A stretch of DNA of 64,000 nt from Halogranum amylolyticum (GTDB taxonomy: Archaea > Halobacteriota > Halobacteria > Halobacteriales > Haloferacaceae), in contig NZ_FODV01000004.1 in the NCBI RefSeq assembly GCF_900110465.1, forward strand, positions 334,108-398,107, given 5' to 3'. Under the pieces are notes generated by a model. The model had not been told where the DNA came from. It saw only the letters and a program-made list of their open reading frames with translations, and did no database searches. A program made the translations under genes and the position numbers. Below, in pieces: positions 17,507 to 27,007 of the stretch (positions are counted from its first letter, which is position 1; each line of letters starts with the position of its first letter).

Positions 17507-19764
17507 CGATCTTTCACCTCCCGCATCACGGCGCGACTCGTCAGTTCGGCCGACGCCTCGCTGTACCCTCTGTTCGTCATCTCGGCTATCGTGTTTCGTT
17601 TCACTGTCTCAGTCTCGGTGTTCGCCGGCGGTGAGTCCCACTGGCGGGGGTCGAAGTCCTCGAACAGTCGCTGGACGTCGTCCCAGTCGTGGCTCTCTAA
17701 CACCGCTCGGATGACCGGAATCTCCGAGAAGTCGACGTTCCGCGCGGAGAACTCCTCGTCGCGGTTCTCCCACGCGTAGCGGTTCAACGCCGTGATGACC
17801 TTCTCCCGACGGAACTCCTCGACCTCCTCGGAGGGGGTGTTTCCGGTGTAGTCGTCCTTCTTGAACCGCCCCAGATGCTCGGTCTCGAACAGTTTCATCA
17901 GCAGCGCGTCGGGGTCGACGGGACCACGTTCGGTCTCGATCTGTTCGTCGCCGGCCCACGCGTAGACGTGTTCGACGTACTCGGCGACCGTCTCCTCTTC
18001 GACGCCCTTCTCCGCGAGCAGCGCGTCGAGCACGTCGCGCTCCTGTCGGGTGGCGATGTAGTTGCGGACCACGGTGACCCGCCCCTCGTACTCCGTCGCC
18101 TCCCCGCGGGAGAAGACGGGCGCGACGGAGAGCCCTTCGAGCATCGCGTCGAGGACGTCCTCGGGCATGACGACCTGCTCGACCGGGAGGTCGGAGTGGT
18201 GTCGGTCGCGGTCGGCGTGTAACAGGTCGGCGACGACGTCGCGCGTGTAAGTGACGGGAACCCCGTGTTTGCCGTCGTTGGCGTGCTCGAAGTCGAACTC
18301 GTCGGCGTCGCGACGGGTGTCGCCCTCCTGCAGGTAGCCCTGGTCGAACAGGATCGCCTTGTCGACGAGGTCGATCCCCGGTGGGAGATCCTCGGCGTCG
18401 AGGCGGGTGACGACGCTGTAGAGTGCAGCCGCCTCGAGCGTGTGCGGCGCGAGTTCGAGCGGCGTCACCTCGCCGTGACCGTTTCTGACCGACAGCGTCA
18501 CCGACTCGCGGATGCGCGCCTCGAGTTCCTCGTACTCGTCGGCCTCCCAGACCGACGTCTCGTTCGTCAGCTCCCGTCGGATGAGTTCGGTCTCCAGCGA
18601 GAGGTTCGTCAGGTAGCGGAACTCGTGGCGGTCGAGACGGCGTTTCAGCGCCTTCAGCGGGTCGCGACCGTTGCGGTCGGCGAACTTGTCGAGTTCGACG
18701 TCGAGGTCGGGGTTCGAGATGATCAGCAGTTGGGTGTCGATGTCCATCCCGATGCTCTTGTCGAGTTTGACGCGCCGCTCGTCGGGGACGTTCAGCAGTT
18801 TCTGCAGCAGGTCGGCGTGCTGGGCCGCGTCCTCGACGATGGTCAGGAGGCTGTTGCCCTGCGAGAGCACACCGTCGTAGCTGAACGCCTGCGGGTTCTT
18901 CCGACCGCGAGAGTCGAGCTCCCGGAGCATCCCCGGCATCCACGTGCCGACCAGCCGTTCCTTTGGCGACCCGTCGTCCTCCGAGTGGAGCACGCCGATA
19001 CCGCGGCCGACGTCGACGATGTAGTTCTTCACGCGGAGATGTTTCGGGTCCGTGATCTTCGAGAACAGCTCCGTCTTCCCCGCCCGACGGTACTGGTCCT
19101 CGAGGTAGGTGTACGCCTCGCGGCAGAACGGGTCGAGGCTCGTGCCAAGCGAGACGGGGATGTGGTCCGACGACGCGCTGTTCAGCTCGTCGAGTAGCTT
19201 GCGGCGGACCTCCGGCGGGAACACTGAAAGCGGGTTCGACTGGACCGGACTCTCGTACCAGTCGGCCTCGAGGTCGACCCCCTCGTCGGTGTAGCTCAGC
19301 CCGCGGGTGTCCGAGGCGCTGGCGACGTTCCACTCGACAGTGTAGCGCCGCCCGGCGTCCGTCTTCGAGTACTCGCGCAGTCCGTTGATGAGACAGCGCT
19401 TCAGCTCGGATTTCCCCGTCGCCGTCGGCCCGTCGAACCAGATGATCTTCTCGCCTTTGCCGCGGTCGGCGGCGATGGTTCTGAGGTCGTCGACGAAGCC
19501 GTTGAGCACCTCGGTGTTGCCGAGGATGGCGTGTTCCCCGTCGTTGTGCGGGTCGTCGAAGAACCGGTAGCGTTCGACCGTCTCGCCCTCCTCGACGACC
19601 GTTCGGGTCCCCATCGACTCGATGGCCTCCAGCAGGTACTTGCTGGCGTGCGAGGCGATGGAGGGGCGTTCGAACGCCAGGTCCACGTACTCCGCGAGGC
19701 TCATCGGCGGCTCGTAGGCCGTATCCAGCGCGCGGTCCGCCTCGGTGATGTAGTCGCGTGGCAT
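17497..19764 (-). CDS. PrkA-family serine protein kinase/AAA+ protein (second paralogue)
   Basis: The product has 755 residues from the ATG at 19764, two bases after the stop of the upstream prkA gene; the longer frame upstream would overlap that gene. A Walker A motif sits in [13 protein letters not shown]. PrkA-typical elements follow, such as [17 protein letters not shown], and the C-terminal kinase-like region contains [18 protein letters not shown]. It is clearly diverged from the partner gene, so the two copies are old paralogues, not a recent duplication. It may form a hetero-oligomer with the first PrkA. Bacterial homologues have kinase and/or Lon-like activities. Confidence 0.9.
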   Translation of the reverse strand: MPRDYITEADRALDTAYEPPMSLAEYVDLAFERPSIASHASKYLLEAIESMGTRTVVEEGETVERYRFFDDPHNDGEHAILGNTEVLNGFVDDLRTIAADRGKGEKIIWFDGPTATGKSELKRCLINGLREYSKTDAGRRYTVEWNVASASDTRGLSYTDEGVDLEADWYESPVQSNPLSVFPPEVRRKLLDELNSASSDHIPVSLGTSLDPFCREAYTYLEDQYRRAGKTELFSKITDPKHLRVKNYIVDVGRGIGVLHSEDDGSPKERLVGTWMPGMLRELDSRGRKNPQAFSYDGVLSQGNSLLTIVEDAAQHADLLQKLLNVPDERRVKLDKSIGMDIDTQLLIISNPDLDVELDKFADRNGRDPLKALKRRLDRHEFRYLTNLSLETELIRRELTNETSVWEADEYEELEARIRESVTLSVRNGHGEVTPLELAPHTLEAAALYSVVTRLDAEDLPPGIDLVDKAILFDQGYLQEGDTRRDADEFDFEHANDGKHGVPVTYTRDVVADLLHADRDRHHSDLPVEQVVMPEDVLDAMLEGLSVAPVFSRGEATEYEGRVTVVRNYIATRQERDVLDALLAEKGVEEETVAEYVEHVYAWAGDEQIETERGPVDPDALLMKLFETEHLGRFKKDDYTGNTPSEEVEEFRREKVITALNRYAWENRDEEFSARNVDFSEIPVIRAVLESHDWDDVQRLFEDFDPRQWDSPPANTETETVKRNTIAEMTNRGYSEASAELTSRAVMREVKDRWD

Positions 19765-19766
19765 CC

Positions 19767-21839
19767 CTAATCTTCCAGCTCGGCTTTGGCGACCTCCGCG
19801 CCGGCGAACTCGAGCACTTCGCGGGCGCCCTCCCGGGAGTAGCCCTGATCGACCAAGGCGTCGACCCACGCGTTCCGTTCGTCGTCGTCGAGTTCGTTCG
19901 CGGACACCAACGCCGAGAAGTTGATGTTGTGTTTCTTGTCCTCCCAGAGTTTGCGCTCCAGCGCGCGCCGCAGGCGGTCGTTGTCCTGCGGGTTGAACGA
20001 CGTCCCCTCGCGAGCGCGGCGGGAGACCCAGTTCGAGACCTCCTGGCGGAAGTCGTCCTTGCGGTCCTCCGGGATGTCGAGCCGTTCCTCGACCGAGCGC
20101 AGGAACTTCTCGTCGGGGTCCTGCTCGCGGCCGGTGAGTTCGTCCTCGATGGTGGCGTCGTCGATGTACGCCATCACGTGGTCCATGTACTTCTCGCCCT
20201 GCCGCTGGATCTCGTCGAGGTCGTACGCCAGCGCGTGGCGGACGTCCTCGATGGCGCGCTCCTTGTACTCCTCGCGCACCAGTTCGAGGTAGCGGTAGTA
20301 GCGTTCGAGGTTCTCCTCCGGGATGGAGCCGTGGTTCTCGAGGTTCTCCTCGAAGTGGTTGAACAGCGTGAGTGGACTCAGGTAGTCGCGTCCGCGGTGC
20401 GTGGAGTTCATGATCGCCTCGGCGATCTCGTCGCCGATGAACCGGGCGGAGACGCCGTACATCCCCTCGGCGATGTCGGCCTTCTTCTCACCCTCCTCGC
20501 GCAGTTTCTTCACGTCGACGTCGTCGCCGTCGTCGAGTTCACCGTTGTAGGCCTTCGCCTTCTGGACGAGCGAGATGCGCTCGCTGTCGGGTTCCTCGAT
20601 TCTCGTGAGGACGCCGAACAGCCCCGCCATCTCCATGGCGTGCGGTTCGATGTGCATATTCGGCACGTCGGCGTTCCGCAGCATCTTCCGGTAGATGTTC
20701 GACTCCTGTTCGTACTCCAGGATGTACGGGAAGTCGATGCGCTTCGTCCGGTCGTTGAACGCCTCCATCTTCTCGTCGCCCTTCTTGTCGCGGTACTCGG
20801 GCATGTTCGTCCGACCGACGATCACCTGGTCGATGTCGATCCGGGGGTTGTTCTTCGGCTTGATCGTCTGTTCCTGCGTCGCGTGCAGGAAGTCGTACAG
20901 GAACTCCCGCTGGAGCTTCAGCAGCTCCTCGCCGGAGAAGATCCCCCGGTTGGCGTTACAGAACGCCCCCGAGTAGTCGAACGCGCGGGGGTCGGACTCG
21001 CCGTAGATGGCGAGTTTCGAGTAGTTGACGTCGCCCGTCAGTTCGGTCTCGTCTTGGTTCTTCTTGTCCTTCGGCTCGAACGTCTCGATGCACTGTCGTT
21101 TGTTCTCGCTGGCGACGAGACGGACGATCTCGACGTGGTTCTCCAGCACTTCCTGCAGATCGTCGTCGTAGTGCGCCAGCAGTTTGTCCATGTAGAACTC
21201 CGAGGCGGGGTCGAGCGCCTGGTCGTTCCGGATGGTGTACGGCGCGTCGAGCACCTGGTTGAGCTGGTCGATGACGACGTCGCGTTGCTCCTGAGGGAGG
21301 AGCACGAGCGGGTCCTGGTCCATCGGCGACTTGACCACGTCGTCGGCGGGGTCCTGGTCGACGATGATGTCGCCGAGGTTCACCCAGCGGAAGGTGTACA
21401 TCCGCCCTTCGTCGCGGAGGGTGTAGTCCTCGAAGTACCGGCGGACGAGCCAGTCGAAGTGAGACTTGCCCGACCCGACCGGGCCGAGGAGGAGTTTGAT
21501 GCGTTTCTCGGGACCGAGTCCGCGCGCACCGCTCTTGACCTTGTTGACGAACTCGTGGATCGCCTCGTGGATCTCGCGGCCGTAGAAGACGTTCTCCCCG
21601 TCGTGGTGTTCGTCCTCCGTGGCCATGAGATACTCCACGATACCGAGCTCTTCGTTGTACTCGGTGCCGTAGAAGTCGAACATGTCGGCGACTCGCTGGT
21701 GGGCGTTTCGCGCGATCCGCGGGTCGTCGTACAGTTCCTGGAGGTACCAGTCGAACGACTTCGCCTCCCGCAGGTCCGCGGGCATCGATTCCTTGTAATG
21801 CTGGCTGAGTTCTTCGAGGGTTTCTATCTCACCGTTCAT
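19767..21839 (-). CDS. prkA: PrkA-family serine protein kinase/AAA+ protein
   Basis: The product has 690 residues from the ATG at 21839 (MNGEIETLEELSQHYKESMP); the frame upstream is non-coding. It has the AAA+ P-loop LLLGPVGSGKSHFDWLVRR and the PrkA segment AFCNANRGIFSGEELLKLQ. The tail contains DNDRLRRALERKLWEDKKHN, close to bacterial YeaG. In bacteria this protein initiates a stress pathway with YeaH and SpoVR. Here it is the promoter-proximal gene of the operon. The next gene starts two bases after its stop, so coupling is tight. Confidence 0.94.
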   Translation of the reverse strand: MNGEIETLEELSQHYKESMPADLREAKSFDWYLQELYDDPRIARNAHQRVADMFDFYGTEYNEELGIVEYLMATEDEHHDGENVFYGREIHEAIHEFVNKVKSGARGLGPEKRIKLLLGPVGSGKSHFDWLVRRYFEDYTLRDEGRMYTFRWVNLGDIIVDQDPADDVVKSPMDQDPLVLLPQEQRDVVIDQLNQVLDAPYTIRNDQALDPASEFYMDKLLAHYDDDLQEVLENHVEIVRLVASENKRQCIETFEPKDKKNQDETELTGDVNYSKLAIYGESDPRAFDYSGAFCNANRGIFSGEELLKLQREFLYDFLHATQEQTIKPKNNPRIDIDQVIVGRTNMPEYRDKKGDEKMEAFNDRTKRIDFPYILEYEQESNIYRKMLRNADVPNMHIEPHAMEMAGLFGVLTRIEEPDSERISLVQKAKAYNGELDDGDDVDVKKLREEGEKKADIAEGMYGVSARFIGDEIAEAIMNSTHRGRDYLSPLTLFNHFEENLENHGSIPEENLERYYRYLELVREEYKERAIEDVRHALAYDLDEIQRQGEKYMDHVMAYIDDATIEDELTGREQDPDEKFLRSVEERLDIPEDRKDDFRQEVSNWVSRRAREGTSFNPQDNDRLRRALERKLWEDKKHNINFSALVSANELDDDERNAWVDALVDQGYSREGAREVLEFAGAEVAKAELED

Positions 21840-22339
21840 TGTATCACTGTCGTGTCTCGTCTGTCCGCAGGCCAGGACCGAACCACCGGTCGGCGACCAC
21901 AGAGAGACGGAGGGAGATGGAACACCACGGCACGGCCTCCGACCGAGGGAGAGGTGCGGGCGGTCGCCGGGTAGCGGTCGGTCGTTGTCCACGCGCGCAG
22001 GGACCGAGAACCACCGTCGGGGAGAGAGGGAGAGCGGATCGACGGCGGGTCAGTGTGCACGGCGGGGCGGTCGTCCGGTCAGACGTGACCGAGACTATTA
22101 GAAGTATGAGTGACGGTAGCATATAACGGTTTCTCCGAGGGCGTCTTGTGTCCCGTCTGCGACGTGACGAAAAGACGGCGACGGAGACACGCTGTCGCCG
22201 ACGTGTCTCGTCGCCAACAGACTGCCGTTTATATAGCTCACACGTTCGTTCGCGGGAGATCGGGCGCGCAGAGCTCGCAAACACGGGACGGGTGGCTCCG
22301 AACGAATCACATTAGAGTGTCGGACCGAAAGGGACGGCT
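21840..22339. other. 500-base divergent intergenic region upstream of prkA
   Basis: No gene is seen. The best minus-strand TATA-like site (CTTCTAATAG, around 22092-22101) would give prkA a leader of more than 200 bases, long for a haloarchaeon. A plus-strand TATA-like TTTATATAG near 22229-22237 may serve the downstream small gene. The region between is rich in short CGG/GGAG tracts, with no long open frame of convincing codon use. Confidence 0.5.
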
Positions 22340-22732
22340 ATGAGCTTCGAGACACTGCCGGAGGGGTGGGTCGTCTGGAACGACGAACCGGAGGGGCGGG
22401 CTATCCTGGCGTACCGACCCGACGTGTTCGACACCGAGAAGTTCCCCGCGGCCTGTATGCCGACGGTGTTCGTCTCCAACGGGTCGCGGCGTCGACGGCC
22501 GGGTGCCTCGCAGATATCGACCGACACGTGGCACATCACCCTCTTCTTGGAACCGGACATCGAGGCTCGGACCGAGGAGTTCGACAGTCGGGAGGCGGCC
22601 GTCGAGGGGGCAGTCGCCGCCGCCGAGCGGTTCGTCGACGGCGAGGTCGACTACCGCGAGCTCTACCAGGTGCCGCGCGAGGAGTACTTCGAGAAACTCG
22701 ACGAGCTGCTCGGGAGAGAGAAAGGCGACTGA
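22340..22732 (+). CDS. conserved haloarchaeal protein (DUF5820-like)
   Basis: This 130-residue soluble protein begins MSFETLPEGWVVWNDEPEGR and has a Glu-rich C-terminus (YFEKLDELLGREKGD). The pattern recalls the haloarchaeal family DUF5820, whose function is unknown. Neither membrane segments nor metal-binding motifs are visible. It is followed 84 bases later by the UPF0179 gene on the same strand. Confidence 0.7.
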   Translation: MSFETLPEGWVVWNDEPEGRAILAYRPDVFDTEKFPAACMPTVFVSNGSRRRRPGASQISTDTWHITLFLEPDIEARTEEFDSREAAVEGAVAAAERFVDGEVDYRELYQVPREEYFEKLDELLGREKGD

Positions 22733-22816
22733 CGGCCGTCTCCGGGTCGCTGCGGCGGTGACGGCCGAGCACCGGTAGACGGGAGCCTTTTTCGTATCCC
22801 TCTCGAAGGGAGAGCC

Positions 22817-23263
22817 ATGTCCAAAGTCACGCTCATCGGGGTTCGTCTGGCCGAAGAGGGTCGCGAGTTCGTCTACCACGGAGAGTCGAGTCTGTGCGAA
22901 GGCTGTCCCTATCGGGACCAGTGTCTGAATCTCACCGAGGGCAGACGCTACCGGATCACCGGCGTCCGGGAGAATACCCAGACGCTCGACTGTGCGGTCC
23001 ACGACACGGGCGTGAAAGCCGTCGAGGTCGAACCGACGTCGGTCCCCGCCAACGTCGCCTCGAAGGGAGCGTACGCCGGGAGCAAGGCTAAACTCGAAGG
23101 GCCGTGTCCGTACACGGAGTGCCCCAGTCACGAACTGTGTGTGCCCGAAGGGGCCGATTTCGACACCGAGTACCGCATTCAGGAGGTCGTCGGCGACCCT
23201 CCACACGACCACTGTTATCTCGACCGCCAGCTCACGCAGGTCGAACTAGAACCGGAAGAGTAG
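22817..23263 (+). CDS. UPF0179 family protein
   Basis: This 148-residue archaeal protein of unknown function has two cysteine clusters: CEGCPYRDQC in the N-terminal third and CPYTECPSHELC in the C-terminal half, plus isolated cysteines near DCAV and DHCYLDR. They could bind an Fe-S cluster or zinc, an inference from spacing alone. The family is widespread in euryarchaea. It is convergent with the next gene and ends five bases from its stop. Confidence 0.88.
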   Translation: MSKVTLIGVRLAEEGREFVYHGESSLCEGCPYRDQCLNLTEGRRYRITGVRENTQTLDCAVHDTGVKAVEVEPTSVPANVASKGAYAGSKAKLEGPCPYTECPSHELCVPEGADFDTEYRIQEVVGDPPHDHCYLDRQLTQVELEPEE

Positions 23264-23267
23264 CGCG

Positions 23268-24071
23268 TCAGTTCAGCGTGCCGACTCTGTCTGCGGCGTA
23301 GCCGAAGACGTCCCGATAGCCGTACGGCGAGAGGAGGACCGGGAAGAACGACGTCTCGGCGTGGAGCGAGTCGCCGTCGACGGCGGCGAACCGTTCGCCC
23401 GACTCGACGCGGACGAAGTTCGTCGCGAACACCTCGTACTCGGTGGCGGGTTCCTTCGGGATCTTCTCCAGCAGACGGAAGACAGTCACGTCGTCGCGAC
23501 CGCCGGCGTCGATGGGGTCGTCGACGGTCGGTGCCGGCAGCGCCGACGTCGCCGCGAGAAACGACCGCGTGAGCCAGTAGGCGTTCTCGACGGCCTCCTC
23601 GGAGCCCTGGAAGCCACACTCGACCTCGATGGTGTGAGGATGTTCGATGAGTCGCCCGTCGGTGAAGCGGTCGGTCTCCACGACGACGTCGACGGGAAGA
23701 CGCGGACAGATGGCGCGGGAGACGGCGTCGACGGTGTCGACGAGCGCGAACGGTTCGCTGTAGGACTGCGTCGAGTGCAGCGAGAGGACGGTACAGTCGT
23801 GGAGTTCACGCTGCAACGCGTGGGCGAGACGACGCTCGTGGCTGTCAGCCTCCGGGTCGCCCGGGAACGCGCGGTTGAGGTCGTCGTCGAGGTAGCGGAC
23901 GTCGGCGTCGAGCGCCTCCTCGTTCGCGACGACGAGTTTTACCGGGCGTTCGACCTCGGGTTCTTTGGCGACCAGTCGTTCGATGGCGCGGACACCGCAC
24001 GGTTCGTCGCCGTGGATGCTCCCGACGACGGCGACTTCGGGGGTGCCCTCGCCCAACTGATAGACTCTCAT
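23268..24071 (-). CDS. succinylglutamate desuccinylase/aspartoacylase-family protein
   Basis: This 267-residue zinc amidohydrolase of the M14-like family has the ligand motif HxxE in GSIHGDEPCG, a third ligand in LSLHSTQSYS and a likely catalytic Glu in TIEVECGFQG. It is shorter and clearly divergent from the family member at 3752-4777. The substrate is unknown; deacylation of an N-acyl amino acid is the family reaction. It stands alone between convergent UPF0179 and a DUF309 gene upstream. Confidence 0.85.
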   Translation of the reverse strand: MRVYQLGEGTPEVAVVGSIHGDEPCGVRAIERLVAKEPEVERPVKLVVANEEALDADVRYLDDDLNRAFPGDPEADSHERRLAHALQRELHDCTVLSLHSTQSYSEPFALVDTVDAVSRAICPRLPVDVVVETDRFTDGRLIEHPHTIEVECGFQGSEEAVENAYWLTRSFLAATSALPAPTVDDPIDAGGRDDVTVFRLLEKIPKEPATEYEVFATNFVRVESGERFAAVDGDSLHAETSFFPVLLSPYGYRDVFGYAADRVGTLN

Positions 24072-24200
24072 TGAACACGTTTTCGTGTCGGCGTTGAAGT
24101 GCGTTAAGAATCTCTCGCGAGGGGCGGCCGGCGTCGGCTCGGTCTGACGACGGCGGTTCGAGGTGGCGTCGTCCGGGGACTGTGGTTCGGGACCCGCAGT

Positions 24201-24692
24201 TCAGGGTCCGTGTTCCAGCGACTCGGCGTACTCGTAGTCGACGTCGTAGGCGGTCGGCCGGTGGTCGTCGAGGCTGATACACCAGCCGTGGAGGGCCGAC
24301 GGGTCGTCGACTGCGGTCGACAGCGTCTCGCGGACGTCGGCGAGACCGACGCCGTAGAAGTCGTCCGGGAGCCCGTAGAGGTACTCGAGTGCGGTGCGGA
24401 ACAGCGAGCGCATCCCGTCGTCGTTCTCGAAGTCGAAGTGCTTGTACGCGCCCGCGGCGACCTGGACCATCCCGTGGAGGAAGGCGCTCTCGGGGCTTCC
24501 GCGACCGTAGTTGTACCACTCGTCTTCGAAACAGTCGTGGCTCTCGTGGTACGCGCCGTCGTTGAACAGTCGGACGCCGTGTTCGACTGCGCGTCGGAGC
24601 GTCGCGTGCTCCCACTGGCGGTAGTCAGCGTGCCACCCAGTCGGGTTGCCGAGCGGTGGCGCGACGCTCGGGTCGCGGGTGTGTTCGTCCAT
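24201..24692 (-). CDS. DUF309 domain protein
   Basis: This 163-residue helical protein has the family motif [14 protein letters not shown], which supplies clustered His/Glu residues reminiscent of a metal site, and [14 protein letters not shown] downstream. DUF309 proteins are common in archaea and cyanobacteria and have no assigned function. It is about 130 bases upstream of the AstE-like gene on the same strand, possibly cotranscribed. Confidence 0.85.
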   Translation of the reverse strand: MDEHTRDPSVAPPLGNPTGWHADYRQWEHATLRRAVEHGVRLFNDGAYHESHDCFEDEWYNYGRGSPESAFLHGMVQVAAGAYKHFDFENDDGMRSLFRTALEYLYGLPDDFYGVGLADVRETLSTAVDDPSALHGWCISLDDHRPTAYDVDYEYAESLEHGP

Positions 24693-24849
24693 ACGTCTCC
24701 CTATCGTTTGACGCCCCTAACCGTTTCTCCCGTCGGCGGTTCTTCGCTCGGGTCGAAGGAGAGGACTACCACGAGGGTCGACCGGCGGCCGCGGAGAGCA
24801 ATTCGGTGACGTGACAGCGACTGCCCAACCGCGAACGAATCGTAGGGTA

Positions 24850-24857
24850 ATTATAAG
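24850..24857 (+). promoter_or_regulatory. TATA box for tRNA-Leu
   Basis: ATTATAAG lies 24-31 bases before the tRNA start, the expected position for an archaeal TATA element. Confidence 0.6.
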
Positions 24858-24880
24858 TCGGTCGACTATTGGACATCTGC

Positions 24881-24964
24881 GCAAAGGTAGCCAAGCCTGG
24901 AAACGGCGGCGGACTCAAGATCCGCTCTCGTAGGAGTCCGTGGGTTCAAATCCCTCCCTTTGCA
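24881..24964 (+). tRNA. tRNA-Leu (anticodon CAA)
   Basis: This 84-base class II tRNA has acceptor GCAAAGG pairing with CCTTTGC and anticodon stem GCGGA/TCCGC with loop CTCAAGA, giving anticodon CAA. The long variable arm has a CTC-GTAG-GAG hairpin, as expected for leucine. The T arm is GTGGG-TTCAAAT-CCCTC with one U-U mismatch. There is no intron and no encoded CCA. Confidence 0.93.
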
Positions 24965-25006
24965 CTTTTCGGACGAACAAGGTGAGGAGTGGAACGTGCC
25001 GACAGA

Positions 25007-25055
25007 GGATCTGAACTACGGTCGCTCGCTGGCGCTCGCTCTCTAGTTCAAATCC
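25007..25055. repeat. inverted repeat downstream of tRNA-Leu
   Basis: GGATCTGAACTA (25007-25018) and TAGTTCAAATCC (25044-25055) are inverted repeats matching at 11 of 12 positions. They enclose a 25-base loop with two GCTCGCT copies. The right arm resembles a tRNA T-arm sequence. It may be a terminator-like structure for the tRNA-Leu transcript or a relic of an attachment site. Confidence 0.6.
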
Positions 25056-25175
25056 CGTTGCATCCTTGTGGCGGACTACGTCGTGAGAGCCACAAGAATC
25101 GGATGAGGAGAGTGGCCCGACGCCGACACTGAGCGGCGCGAAGAGAGTTTGGTTCGTCGCGACGAACGCTTAGAT

Positions 25176-25883
25176 ATGGTGTCCGACGACTCGTTCGATC
25201 CCGAACAGCGTGAGGCACGGGAGGTAGCGGCGCAGGCAGGACGCGACGAAGAGATGTTCCTCTCGCTGTTACCGCACTACTACCGCGGTGAGGTGGCGCA
25301 GATGTCGACGCTGCTCGGCCGACTCGACCTGACGACAGACTGGGCGATCGCGCTCATCGCGGCGATGCTCGCCCTCTCGTTCGGAAGCAGGGACAGTCCG
25401 CCGTACTTCCTCCTGCTGGGAATGCTCGCGCTCTTGATGTTCCTGGTGTTCGATCTCCGCCGGTACCGGACGTACGATGCGACGCGGTCACGGGTCAGGC
25501 TGATAGAGGAGAACGTCTTCGCGAACGCGTTGGACCCGGCGGGTGCGATTCATCGGAACTGGCGCGAAGAACTCGGCGACGACCTGCGGAAACCGACGTT
25601 GAAAGTGTCGACACGCGAGGCGCTGTCCCGGCGGCTCAAGCGGGTCTATCTCCCGCTCGTCACCGTGTTGCTGCTCGCGTGGCTCTTCCGTATCACAGTG
25701 TTCGTCGGCGGAGAGCGGCCGCTGGAAACGGCGGCGATCCCCGGCGTCCCCGGTGTCGTAGTCGTCGCTTTGGTCGCAGTGACGTATCTCGTGCTGGTAC
25801 TGCTGGCGCTGTGGCCGACTCCTCGACAGGCGAAGGGTGAGTTCCACGGCGAAGAAGCCGGCGACTGGAAGGGAGAGAAATGA
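25176..25883 (+). CDS. DUF2270-like integral membrane protein
   Basis: This 235-residue protein uses the ATG at 25176; the TTG at 25149 is less likely. An acidic N-terminus with EREAREVAAQAGRDEEMFLS-like composition precedes two membrane helices (about 55-100). A basic cytoplasmic segment follows, then two more helices (about 158-175 and 195-220). The layout fits the DUF2270 family, whose function is unknown. It stands alone downstream of tRNA-Leu. Confidence 0.75.
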   Translation: MVSDDSFDPEQREAREVAAQAGRDEEMFLSLLPHYYRGEVAQMSTLLGRLDLTTDWAIALIAAMLALSFGSRDSPPYFLLLGMLALLMFLVFDLRRYRTYDATRSRVRLIEENVFANALDPAGAIHRNWREELGDDLRKPTLKVSTREALSRRLKRVYLPLVTVLLLAWLFRITVFVGGERPLETAAIPGVPGVVVVALVAVTYLVLVLLALWPTPRQAKGEFHGEEAGDWKGEK

Positions 25884-25931
25884 AGCGAGGTCGACCCCCG
25901 ACGTGAACCGCTCGACACTCGCTGTGTCGTG

Positions 25932-26204
25932 TTACTCCTCGCCGCCGTCGGTGAGGGGTCGCCCGCCTTCGGTGAGGAGCGTGTCCGCGTGAGCGCGGAC
26001 GTCCGCCGGGTCCGGACGGTAGCCGTCGCGAACCTCGTCGCTGATGTGACTGACGACAGCCGCCATGTCCGCGCGCGTGCCGTTGGCCTCGACGTGCTCG
26101 AAGACGTCGGCGTAGACGGTCGACTCCCAGTGACTCCACGTGTCGTCTTCGAGTTTCGATGCGACCGTGTATTCCAGTTGGCGAACTGCCGTGTCCGAGC
26201 GCAT
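25932..26204 (-). CDS. small conserved-looking haloarchaeal protein
   Basis: This 90-residue acidic protein was not recognised. Its ATG at 26204 has a minus-strand TATA-like TACTTTTTA at about 26229-26237, consistent with leaderless transcription. It appears soluble, with amphipathic helices, no cysteine and no membrane segment. Codon use is typical of the surrounding genes, which supports it being real. Confidence 0.6.
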   Translation of the reverse strand: MRSDTAVRQLEYTVASKLEDDTWSHWESTVYADVFEHVEANGTRADMAAVVSHISDEVRDGYRPDPADVRAHADTLLTEGGRPLTDGGEE

Positions 26205-26638
26205 GGACGTCCCTACCCCGGTGAGCCACTAAAAAGTACTCTGAGTCGCAATAGAGTTAATTATTCTCCGGACTGTCTGTCGAACGCCGAGAAAGATTCA
26301 TGTGGGATGGTAGCATACAATATGATGCGAGTGTCGCGAGGACACACCGGACGGCCGCAGTCGGGTAAAACCGGCCGTGGTGAGGCGCAACAACCAAAGA
26401 CTCTGTAACAGGAGTACGAGGACAACGCGCCGCCAGAGAACCGCAGCAGCCCAGAACTGTTCCGACGAGAACAGTGAGAAGACCAAGTAACGGACGTCGT
26501 GAAAACGGTGTTCGCGAAATCGACTCGGTCGGGAAACCGATCGAGGACGGACGAGTCGTAGGGGCTGTCGAAAACGTCTCTCGTCTGGGTCCAAGTCGCG
26601 GTTCTCGCCTTTTCCCACGTCAGACCGTCGAGCGACCG
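26205..26638. other. intergenic region, no convincing gene
   Basis: This 434-base stretch is less GC-rich. A plus-strand promoter-like GTTAATTATT near 26256 precedes a possible 33-codon open frame at about 26308-26408 (MVAYNMMRVSRGHTG...). I cannot recognise that product, and it may be spurious. The longer minus-strand frame across it is Arg/Leu-rich and lacks haloarchaeal acidic composition, so it is not called. Confidence 0.4.
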
Positions 26639-26911
26639 CTACGGCGACTCCGACTTTTCGAGCAACCGTTCCATCGAACGGAGGTACTCGGTGGCGGTCT
26701 CGGGGTCGGTTTCGACGAGGTCGTCGACTTCCGCACAGCCGTGGAGGAGGCGGTCCCTGAGTTGGCCGGACGGGACGCCCTCTCTCGTCACCGACTCGAC
26801 GCTCTCGACGTGATCTGCGGCCGCCTCGGCGTCGCCCTCACGAGCGTCTGCAGTCGCCTTCGAGAGATGGTGAGCCAGCGCCGATCGAATCTCCGTTGGA
26901 AGCGTCGACAT
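26639..26911 (-). CDS. small helical acidic protein, unknown function
   Basis: This 90-residue protein was not recognised; it looks all-helical (SALAHHLSKATADAREGDAE, RLLHGCAEVDDLVE). A minus-strand TATA-like CTATAAC about 25-30 bases before the ATG at 26911 supports expression. It is divergent from the inositol-monophosphatase-family gene with under 100 bases between them, so regulation may be shared. Confidence 0.6.
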   Translation of the reverse strand: MSTLPTEIRSALAHHLSKATADAREGDAEAAADHVESVESVTREGVPSGQLRDRLLHGCAEVDDLVETDPETATEYLRSMERLLEKSESP

Positions 26912-26975
26912 ACGTCAGACGATAACACGCGACGTGGTTATAGTTCCGGTCGTATCGCCGACAAGAGAACCGACG

Positions 26976-26982
26976 TTTATAC
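26976..26982 (+). promoter_or_regulatory. TATA box of the IMPase-family gene
   Basis: TTTATAC lies 26-32 bases before the ATG at 27008 and fits a leaderless or very short-leader transcript. Confidence 0.6.
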
Positions 26983-27007
26983 AGTACCGTCGTTCTGACT
27001 CCGTTAC

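Noticed and set aside
19758..21974. 738-codon open frame on the plus strand
   Set aside because: Antisense shadow of the first prkA gene, with no recognisable motif.
25044..25064. T-arm-like sequence after tRNA-Leu
   Set aside because: Only the T-loop half matches; the acceptor and anticodon arms are missing, so it is not called a tRNA or a firm att site.
26298..26618. 106-codon minus-strand open frame
   Set aside because: Basic, Arg/Leu-rich product in an AT-richer gap, no acidic bias, no promoter.
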